Below are positions 8,108 through 18,500 of a DNA stretch of 64,000 bases, piece after piece; position 1 is the first letter of the stretch; every line of letters starts with the position of its first letter. The DNA lies in the NCBI RefSeq assembly GCF_003666015.1, contig NZ_QPLT01000001.1, positions 124,001 to 188,000 of the forward strand, in the 5' to 3' direction. The position numbers were made by a program, and so were the translations under genes. This DNA is from Halorubrum sp. Atlit-26R. GTDB lineage: Archaea; Halobacteriota; Halobacteria; Halobacteriales; Haloferacaceae. The notes beneath the pieces were generated by a model. The model was not told the DNA's origin, made no database searches, and was given only the letters and a program-made list of their open reading frames with translations.

Positions 8108-9765
8108 CGATCAAGGAGTTCAAGCTCCCCGACGTCGGCGAGGGCGTCGCGGAGGGCGAGCTGGTCTCGTGGCTGGTCGCGCCCGGCGACCGCGTCGAGG
8201 AGGACCAGCCCGTCGCCGAGGTCGAGACCGACAAGGCGCTCGTCGAGGTGCCGTCGAGCTACGACGGCACCGTCGAGGAGCTGTTCGTCGAGGAGGGCGA
8301 CATGGTCCCCGTCGGCGACGTGATCATCTCGTTCCGCGTCGACGAGGACGGCGACGAGGCGGCAGCCGGCACCGACGCGGAGGGCGACGCCGAACCGGCG
8401 TCCGACTCGGCCGACGAGCCCGAGCCGGAACCGGACGCGACCGCCGCTGAGGGCGACGAGGTGCCCGCCGAACCCGACACGCCCTCCGGGCGCACCTTCG
8501 CGCCCCCGTCGGCCCGCCGGCTCGCCCGCGAACTCGGCGTCGACGTCGCGGCCGTCGACGGGAGCGGCCCCGGCGGTCGCGTGAGCGAGGCCGACGTGCG
8601 GGCGCACGCCGAGGGCGACGCCGGATCCGCTCCCGAGGAGAGCGCGGACGACGGGCCCGAGCCCCGTCCCGCGCCGACACCGACCGACACCGGATCGGGC
8701 GAGCGGACGTCCGCGGTCAGCAAGCGCGGCTCCGGCGGCTCCGCAGATGCGGCGTCGACAACGACCGCCAGCGACGCCCCCGAGCCCGCGGGCCGCGAGA
8801 CGACGCTCGCGACGCCCGCGACGCGGAAGGTCGCGCGCGAGCGCGGCGTCGACCTCGACGACGTGCCGACCGACGAGACCCGCGACGGCGAGGCGTTCGT
8901 CACGGCCGAAGCGGTGAACGCGTACGCCGACGCGCTGGAGTCGACCGAGTCGACCCCGGAGCCGGAACCGGTCGACGTCGACGCTGGCGGCGCGGCCGCC
9001 GCGACGGACGCCGCTTCCGCGGGCGACGGCGCCGACGCGCCCGCGGCGACCGACGGCGACGAGACCGTCCCCTACCGCGGCGTCAGGCGCACCATCGGCA
9101 AGCAGATGGAGCGGTCGAAGTACACGGCGCCGCACGTCACCCACCACGACACCGCCGAGGTCGACTCGCTCGTGGAGGCGCGCGAGGAGCTGAAGCCGAC
9201 GGCCGAGGCGAAGGGCGTGAAGCTCACGTACATGCCGTTCGTCATGAAGGCCATCGTCGCCGGGCTGAAGGAGTACCCGTACCTCAACAGCGAACTCCGC
9301 GAGGACGACGAGGAGATCGTCCTGAAGGGCGAGTACAACCTCGGGATCGCGGTCGCGACCGACGCCGGGCTCATGGTCCCCGTCGTCGAGGACGTCGACG
9401 AGAAGGGGCTCTTCGAGTTAGCCGACGAGGTGAACGACCTCGCGAGCCGCGCCCGTGAGCGGAAACTGAAGCCCGCCGAGATGAAGGGCGGTACCTTCTC
9501 TATCACCAACTTCGGCGCCATCGGCGGCGAGTACGCCACGCCGATCATCAACTACCCCGAGACCGCGATCCTCGGGCTCGGCGCCATCGAGGAACGACCC
9601 GTCGTGCGCGAGGGCGCCGACGGGGCGAGCGAGGTGGTCCCGGCGCCGACGCTGCCGCTGTCGCTGTCGATCGACCACCGGGTCGTCGACGGCGCAATCG
9701 CGGCTCAGTTCGCCAACACCGTCATGGAACACTTAGAAAACCCCCTGCTGCTACTCAACGAATAA
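8104..9765 (+). CDS. pdhC: 2-oxoacid dehydrogenase E2, dihydrolipoyl acyltransferase
   Basis: A 553-residue E2 core that carries the acyl group on lipoyl-lysine and transfers it to CoA. Residues 1-80 are one lipoyl domain with ETDKALVEVPS, where the lysine is lipoylated. An acidic Ala/Glu-rich linker follows. Two segments resemble peripheral-subunit-binding domains (about 137-175, FAPPSARRLARELGVD; about 238-275, LATPATRKVARERGVD). The catalytic acyltransferase domain occupies about 318-553 and has the active-site DHRVVDGA near the C-terminus. The start is ATG 8104, with GGAGG 10 bases upstream. The last base of its stop is the first base of lpdA's ATG. Confidence 0.94.
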   Translation: MTIKEFKLPDVGEGVAEGELVSWLVAPGDRVEEDQPVAEVETDKALVEVPSSYDGTVEELFVEEGDMVPVGDVIISFRVDEDGDEAAAGTDAEGDAEPASDSADEPEPEPDATAAEGDEVPAEPDTPSGRTFAPPSARRLARELGVDVAAVDGSGPGGRVSEADVRAHAEGDAGSAPEESADDGPEPRPAPTPTDTGSGERTSAVSKRGSGGSADAASTTTASDAPEPAGRETTLATPATRKVARERGVDLDDVPTDETRDGEAFVTAEAVNAYADALESTESTPEPEPVDVDAGGAAAATDAASAGDGADAPAATDGDETVPYRGVRRTIGKQMERSKYTAPHVTHHDTAEVDSLVEAREELKPTAEAKGVKLTYMPFVMKAIVAGLKEYPYLNSELREDDEEIVLKGEYNLGIAVATDAGLMVPVVEDVDEKGLFELADEVNDLASRARERKLKPAEMKGGTFSITNFGAIGGEYATPIINYPETAILGLGAIEERPVVREGADGASEVVPAPTLPLSLSIDHRVVDGAIAAQFANTVMEHLENPLLLLNE

Positions 9766-11192
9766 TGGTCGTCGGAGACGTCACCACGGGAACGGAGGTA
9801 CTGGTCATCGGCGCGGGGCCGGGCGGCTACGTCGCCGCCATCCGCGCCGCACAGGAGGGGCTCGACACGACCCTCGTCGAGAAGGACGCCTACGGGGGCG
9901 CCTGTCTCAACCGCGGCTGTATCCCCTCGAAGGCGCTGATCACGGGGAGCGGGCTCGCCCACGAGGCGGGCAACGCGGAGTTCATGGGCGTCCACGCGGA
10001 CCCCGCCGTCGACATGGGGAAGATGGTCGAGTGGAAGGACGGCGTCGTCGACCAACTGACGGGCGGCGTCGAGAAGCTCTGTAAGGCGAACGGCGTGAAC
10101 CTGATCGAGGGGACCGCCTCGTTCGTCGGCGAGGACACCGTCCGGGTCGCGCACGGCGGCGACGGGCAGGGCTCCGAGACGCTCTCGTTCGAACACGCGA
10201 TCGTCGCGACCGGCTCCCGGCCGATCCAGATCCCCGGCTTCGAGTTCAGCGAGGACCACGTCTGGAGCTCCGCCGACGCGCTCGACGCCGAGACGGTCCC
10301 GGACCGGCTCGGGATCGTCGGCGGCGGCTACATCGGCATGGAGCTGGCGACGACCTACGCCAAGCTCGGCGCCGACGTGACGGTCGTCGAGATGCTCGAC
10401 GACATCCTCGACCCCTACGAGGACGACGTGAAGCGGATCGTCCGCACGCGCGCCGAGGAGCTGGGCGTCGAGTTCCACTTCGGCGAGGGCGCGAGCGAGT
10501 GGTCGGAGGCGCCCGACGGCGGCTACCTGCTCCACACGGAGACGGAGGAGGGCGAGGAGTCGACGTACGGCGTCGACAAGATCCTCGTCGCGGTCGGCCG
10601 CCAGCCGGTCACGGACGGGCTCGACCTGGACGAGGCCGAGATCGAGACCGACGAGCGCGGGTTCATCGACACCGACGATCGCACCCGAACCGCGGTCGAG
10701 CACGTCCACGCCGTCGGCGACGTCGCGGGCGACCCGATGCTCGCGCACGCGGCCTCGAAGGAGGGGATCGTCGCCGCCGAGGTGATCGCGGGCGAACCCG
10801 CCGCGATGGATCAGCAGGCGATCCCCGCGGCCGTCTTCACCGACCCCGAGATCGGCACGGTCGGCATGACCGAAAGCGAGGCCGAAGAGGCCGGCTTCGA
10901 CCCCGCGGTCGGCGAGATGCCGTTCAACGCCTCCGGGCGGGCGATGACGACCGGTCACACCGAGGGGTTCGTCCGGATCGTCGCCGACGAGGAGACCGGG
11001 TTCGTCCTCGGCGGACAGATCGTCGGCCCGGAGGCGTCGGAGCTGGTCGCCGAGATCGCGCTCGCGATCGAGATGGGCGCCACGCTGGAGGACGTGGCCG
11101 CCACCGTCCACACCCACCCGACGCTCGCCGAGGCCGTGATGGAGGCGGCCGAGAACGCGCGCGGGCAGGCGATCCACACGCTGAACCGCTGA
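9765..11192 (+). CDS. lpdA: Dihydrolipoyl dehydrogenase (E3)
   Basis: A 475-residue FAD flavoprotein that reoxidises the dihydrolipoyl group of E2 and reduces NAD. The N-terminal FAD site is VIGAGPGGYVAAIRAAQ, the redox-active disulfide is in GGACLNRGCIPSK, the NAD site is GIVGGGYIGMELA, and the C-terminal HTHPTLAEAVMEA carries the catalytic His-Glu pair. The length is normal. Its ATG overlaps the pdhC stop by one base (TAATG), making it the last gene of the pdhABC-lpdA operon. Confidence 0.95.
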   Translation: MVVGDVTTGTEVLVIGAGPGGYVAAIRAAQEGLDTTLVEKDAYGGACLNRGCIPSKALITGSGLAHEAGNAEFMGVHADPAVDMGKMVEWKDGVVDQLTGGVEKLCKANGVNLIEGTASFVGEDTVRVAHGGDGQGSETLSFEHAIVATGSRPIQIPGFEFSEDHVWSSADALDAETVPDRLGIVGGGYIGMELATTYAKLGADVTVVEMLDDILDPYEDDVKRIVRTRAEELGVEFHFGEGASEWSEAPDGGYLLHTETEEGEESTYGVDKILVAVGRQPVTDGLDLDEAEIETDERGFIDTDDRTRTAVEHVHAVGDVAGDPMLAHAASKEGIVAAEVIAGEPAAMDQQAIPAAVFTDPEIGTVGMTESEAEEAGFDPAVGEMPFNASGRAMTTGHTEGFVRIVADEETGFVLGGQIVGPEASELVAEIALAIEMGATLEDVAATVHTHPTLAEAVMEAAENARGQAIHTLNR

Positions 11193-13663
<2,471 letters not shown>

Positions 13664-13982
13664 CGGTCGTCGTCGCGGCCGGTTTTCTTTTTGAATCGTT
13701 CCGGACCGAGTCCGTAGCGCGCCGTCGGTTCGCCGCCCGTCTGTCGCTGGTCGCTCCCCGACGTCCCGAATTCCCCGTCAGCGCTGCCCAGCGTCCGACC
13801 TGTAGCGCGACGCCGGTGTACCGGCTATCGCCGTGAGTGACTGATTCTATATCGCGATATAAGATTTATCACGCCAGTTCCGCTCGAATCCCACAGCTTA
13901 CCGCACGTTCGTTTTTCCCGTCCGATCCGGCGTCTCGGCGGCGATCGACCGCCTTTTTTCCCGCCGGACCCTCGCTCGGGAC
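13664..13982. other. Intergenic region with a 14-bp perfect palindrome
   Basis: No convincing gene is seen. At 13680-13692 there is a T-rich run (TTTTCTTTTT) suited to ending the katG transcript. At 13848-13861 lies TATATCGCGATATA, a perfect 14-bp palindrome in an AT-rich pocket followed by AGATTTATC. This looks like an operator or promoter, possibly for the gene starting at 13983, but lies about 120 bp upstream of its start codon. Confidence 0.35.
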
Positions 13983-14312
13983 ATGGCCGACGAGTTCGAC
14001 CCGGAGAAGTTCGAGGACAAGTACGCCCACTACTTCAACGAGCTCCAGCGGGCGTACAAGAACGCGTTCGAGCAGATGAACGACCGGTACGACTCGGAGC
14101 TGATCCACGGGATCGACCAGACCGTGCTCAACGAGTCGGAGCCCTTCTACGAGGACGGCGAGTTCCGCGTCGAGCTGCCGGAGAACCCGCGCGAGCGCAT
14201 CCGCGGCGCCGTCGCGGTCGACGACGAGACGTTCGAGGAGGCGCTCGACGAGTACGTCGAGCGGATCGAGTCCGAGCTGTACCGGACCCTCGGCGTCGAC
14301 CGCTCGGAGTAA
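13983..14312 (+). CDS. Conserved haloarchaeal protein, DUF5783-like
   Basis: A 109-residue acidic, helix-rich cytoplasmic protein, MADEFDPEKFEDKYAHYFNE and onward, with conserved-looking aromatic positions and PENPRERIRGAVAVDD in the middle. It resembles small haloarchaeal proteins annotated as DUF5783, recalled from memory and not checked. There is no signal peptide, metal site or membrane segment. It stands between katG and the nfu-like gene, with separate promoter space. The function is unknown. Confidence 0.65.
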   Translation: MADEFDPEKFEDKYAHYFNELQRAYKNAFEQMNDRYDSELIHGIDQTVLNESEPFYEDGEFRVELPENPRERIRGAVAVDDETFEEALDEYVERIESELYRTLGVDRSE

Positions 14313-14401
14313 CCGGACGCGACGGGGCGCGACGGGGCTGCGTCGCGGCCCGTATCCGCCCGAACCAAAGGCATAAGCCCGCCGCCCGCCAACTCGCGGG
14401 C

Positions 14402-14791
14402 ATGAGCACGGACACCGACGCGGCTGACGCGGAAAACGAACTCCGCGAGCGGATCACGAACTTCCTGCGGCGCAACTTCCCGCAGATCCAGATGCACGGC
14501 GGGAGCGCCGCCATCGCCCACCTCGACCGCGAGAAGGGAGAGGTGACGGTCCAGCTCGGCGGCGCCTGCTCCGGCTGCGGTATCTCCCCGATGACGATCC
14601 AGGCGATCAAGTCCCGGATGGTCAAGGAGATCCCCGAGATCGAGACCGTCCACGCCGACACCGGCGCAGCGGCCGGTGCCGACGGCGACCTCGGCGGCAC
14701 CAGCAGCGGCGGCGGCATGTCCCCCTCCTTCCCCGGCGAGACGACCGACGACGACGGCGGCGACGACGAAGGCCCCCAGGCCCCGTTCTGA
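14402..14791 (+). CDS. NifU-like Fe-S scaffold protein (Nfu)
   Basis: A 129-residue protein with a NifU C-terminal (Nfu) domain at residues about 12-85. The cluster ligands are the CSGC motif at about residues 57-60 (GGACSGCGISPMTIQAIK). Such proteins carry Fe-S clusters to target apoproteins. The last 40 residues are a low-complexity Gly/Ser/Asp tail. ATG 14402 directly follows a GC-rich leader. The SUF genes are far away at 61-64 kb, so it is not in an operon with them. Confidence 0.88.
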   Translation: MSTDTDAADAENELRERITNFLRRNFPQIQMHGGSAAIAHLDREKGEVTVQLGGACSGCGISPMTIQAIKSRMVKEIPEIETVHADTGAAAGADGDLGGTSSGGGMSPSFPGETTDDDGGDDEGPQAPF

Positions 14792-14849
14792 GTCGGGTCG
14801 ATTCCACGACACTCTCCTCTCTCTTTCCGCCTCGCGAGTCGCATCGCCG

Positions 14850-14915
14850 TTCGCCGATAGTCGACCATTTTGGCCGGTAGTCCACCGCGTTCGCCGGTAG
14901 TCGATCGTTTTGCCG
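14850..14915. repeat. Three imperfect tandem repeats
   Basis: Three imperfect direct copies of a roughly 20-base unit of the form TCGCCGRTAGTCGAYCRTTTTGCC occur here (about 14850, 14872 and 14892 onward). They lie between the nfu-like gene and the PPC-domain gene. The purpose is unknown. The region after it (14930-15010) is AT-richer and probably contains the promoter of the next gene. Confidence 0.4.
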
Positions 14916-15065
14916 GGGAGAGACGTTCCGTGGCTCGAATTCATGTATTACTGTTGTCGTCGGTCTTCCCCTGATAAATCTCATACAGCTATATCGAATC
15001 TGAACCGCCGGCCTCACCCGAACCGACTGAAGCCTTTTTCTCCCCGGCAGCCGTGGGGAGTTGCT

Positions 15066-15485
15066 ATGTACCATCGCGAGGTCGAACCCACGGCGGAGTA
15101 CGTCGCGCGGTTCGAGACGGGCGCCGACTGGCGCGAGGAGATAGAGAGCCTCGCCCGCGAGGAGGACGTCGAGGCCGGCTGGTTCACGGCGCTCGGCGCG
15201 GTCCAGGACGCGGACGTCTGGTTCTACGACCAGGAGGAGACCGAGTACCGCTCGGTCACCTTCGACGAGCCGCTGGAGGTGGCCGCCTGCGTGGGCAACG
15301 TCTCGCTCTTGGAGGGCGACGTCTTCGCACACACGCACGTCGTGCTCTCGCGGCCGAGCGGCCAGGCGCTCGCGGGCCACCTCGACTCGGCGACCGTCTG
15401 GGCCGGCGAGTGCCACCTGCGCGCGTTCGCCGAGCCCTTGGAGCGCTCGCACGACGAGGCGACCGATCTGGACCTGTGGCTGTGA
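15066..15485 (+). CDS. PPC (DUF296) domain protein
   Basis: A 139-residue protein that is essentially one PPC/DUF296 domain. It has the core ETGADWREEIESLAREE, GWFTALGAVQDADVWFYD, and the histidine-containing VFAHTHVVLS, where archaeal members bind a metal. Stand-alone prokaryotic members form trimers and are often called DNA-binding, but that role is not proven. ATG 15066 (MYHREVEPTAEYV) is chosen over upstream in-frame starts because the domain begins there. It lies 37 bases upstream of polC and may be co-transcribed. Confidence 0.8.
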   Translation: MYHREVEPTAEYVARFETGADWREEIESLAREEDVEAGWFTALGAVQDADVWFYDQEETEYRSVTFDEPLEVAACVGNVSLLEGDVFAHTHVVLSRPSGQALAGHLDSATVWAGECHLRAFAEPLERSHDEATDLDLWL

Positions 15486-15522
15486 CCCGACGACCGCGCC
15501 GCGCGGCTCTCAGCGAGGCCCG

Positions 15523-18500
15523 ATGAGACCGGACGACGAGCGCTACTTCGCGCGGATCGAAGAGCGCCTCGACGAGGCGTGGGACGTGGCGGAGGCGGCC
15601 AAAGAGCAGGGCCGGGACCCGGAGCCGGAGATCGAGATCCCGGTCGCCCGCGACATGGCCGACCGCGTCGAGAACATCCTCGGGATCGACGGCGTCGCGG
15701 AGCGCGTCCGCGACCTGGAGGGCGAGATGTCCCGCGAGGAGGCGGCCTTGGAGCTGGTCACCGACTTCGTCGACGGCAGCGTCGGCGACTACGACTCCCG
15801 CGAGGGGAAGATCGAGGGGGCGGTCCGGACCGCCGTCGCGCTGCTCACCGAGGGCGTCGTGGCCGCGCCGATCGAGGGGATCGACCGCGTCGAACTGCTG
15901 GAGAACGACGACGGCACCGAGTTCGTCAACGTCTACTACGCCGGTCCGATCCGTTCGGCGGGCGGGACCGCGCAGGCGCTGTCGGTGCTCGTCGCCGACT
16001 ACGCCCGGTCGCTGTTGGGCATCGACGAGTACAAGCCCCGCGACATCGAGGTCGAACGCTACGCCGAGGAGATCGCCCTCTACGACAAGGACACCGGGCT
16101 CCAGTACACCCCGAAGGACAAGGAGTCGAAGTTCATCGCGAAGCACATCCCCGTCATGCTCGACGGCGAGGCGACGAGCGACGAGGAGGTGTCGGGGTTC
16201 CGCGACCTCGAACGCGTCGACACCAACTCCGCGCGCGGCGGGATGTGCCTCGTCGCGGCCGAGGGGATCGCGCTGAAGGCCCCGAAGATCCAGCGGTACA
16301 CCCGCGACCTCGAGGAGGTCGACTGGCCGTGGCTCCAGGACCTCATCGACGGGACGATCGGAAAAGACGGCGCGGGCGACGGCGACGCGTCGGAGTCCGA
16401 GGCCGCCGACGGCGACGGCGAGAGCGGCGGCGACGCCGAGGAGGGCGCCGAACCCGGCGTGGCGGAGAGCGACCCCGCGGCCGACGACCCCGCTGACGAC
16501 GAGCCGGACGGCCCGCCGCGAGCCGATCCCTCCCAGAAGTTCCTCCGGGACCTCATCGCGGGTCGCCCCGTGTTCACCCACCCGAGCGAGGCGGGCGGAT
16601 TCCGGCTCCGCTACGGCCGCGCGCGCAACCACGGGTTCGCGACCGGCGGCGTCCACCCGGCGACGATGCACATCGTCGACGACTTCCTCGCGGCCGGGAC
16701 GCAGATCAAGACGGAGCGACCCGGGAAGGCGCACGGCGTCGTCCCCGTCGACTCCATCGAGGGGCCGACGGTCCGGCTGGCGAACGGCGAGGTGCGCCGG
16801 ATCGACGACCCGGAGGAGGCCAAGGAGGTCCGCAACGGGATCGAGAAGGTGCTCGACCTGGGCGAGTACCTCGTCAACTACGGGGAGTTCGTCGAGAACA
16901 ACCACCCGCTCGCTCCCGCGTCGTACGCCCCCGAGTGGTGGGTCCAGGAGTTCGAGGCGGCCGGCGCCGACGTCCAGGCCATGGGCGACGACCCGCACGT
17001 CGACCTCGAACATCCGGACGTCGACGAGGCGCTCGCGTGGGCGCGCGAGTACGACTGTCCCCTCCACCCCGAGTACACCTACCTCTGGCACGACGTGTCG
17101 GTGGAGGCGTTCGAGGCACTGGCCGACGCGGTCGCCGCGGGCGAGATCGTCGAGGGCGTCCTCGCTATCGAGCGCACCGACGCGGTTCGGGACGCGCTGG
17201 AGTCGCTGTTGGTCGAACACGGGGCGACCCCGGACGCGCTCCGGATCCCGACGTGGCGCCCGCTCGCGCGGTCGCTCGGGATCGACGACGGGCTCCGGAA
17301 GGAGTGGGACGCGGACGACCTCTCGGCCGCGGCCCGCGGGTACGCCGACGGCGAGAACGCGATCCGCGCGGTCAACGAGGTCGCCCCGTTCGAGGTGCGC
17401 GAGCGCGCGCCGACCCGGATCGGCAACCGGATGGGGCGGCCGGAGAAGTCGGAGAGCCGCGACCTCTCGCCCGCGGTCCACACCCTCTTCCCGATCAACG
17501 AGGCGGGCGGCCCCCAGCGCGACGTGGCCGAGGCCGCGAACGTCATGGACGATACGGGCCACCGCGGCCGGCACGAACTCCAGGTGTCCGACCGCGTCTG
17601 CCCCGACTGCGGCGAGCACACCTACGCCGCGCTCTGTCCCGACTGCGAGACGCACACGGAGCCGCACTACGAGTGTAACGACTGCGGCACCGTCTGCGAG
17701 CCCGACGAGGCCGGCCGGGTCGAGTGCCCGAACTGCGAGTGGGAGGTGACGGCCGCGACCTACCAGGAGGTCGACGTCAACGACGCGTACCGCTCCGCGC
17801 TGGAGACGGTCGGCGAGCGCGAGTCCGCCTTCGAGATCCTGAAAGGGGTCCAGGGGCTCACCTCGCGGAACAAGACGCCCGAACCGATCGAGAAGGGCGT
17901 CCTCCGCGCGAAGAACGGCGTCACGTCGTTCAAGGACGGGACGGTCCGGTACGACATGACCGACCTCCCGGTCACCGCGGTCAAGCCCGCGGAGCTCGAC
18001 GTCACCGCGGACCACTTCCGCGAGCTGGGGTACGAGACGGACGTCGACGGCGAGCCGCTCCGCCACGACGATCAGGTGGTCGAGCTCCGCGTCCAGGACA
18101 TCGTCCTCTCGGACGGCGCGGCCGAGCACATGCTGAAGACCGCGGACTTCGTCGACGACCTCCTCGAACAGTTCTACGGGCTCGACCGCTTCTACGAGGT
18201 GAACGAACGCGACGACCTCGTCGGCGAGCTCGTCTTCGGCATGGCCCCCCACACGAGCGCCGCGACTGTCGGGAGAGTGGTAGGATTCACATCGGCCGCG
18301 GTGGGATACGCTCATCCGTACTTTCACGCCGCGAAACGGCGGAACTGCTTCCATCCGGAGACGAAGATCTGGTACGAGGACGAGACCGGTCAGCTACGAT
18401 ACGACGAAATCGCGGCGTTCGTCGAGACGTACCTCGAGCAGTCGGATGTCGAGTTCGACGACTTCGGAACGGCCGTCGGCGAACTGGAGGGTGTCGACGG

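Noticed and set aside
15256-18354. Open frame of 1032 codons on the minus strand opposite polC
   Set aside because: It is the antisense of a clearly real gene. Long antisense frames are normal in GC-rich haloarchaeal DNA and the translation lacks domains.
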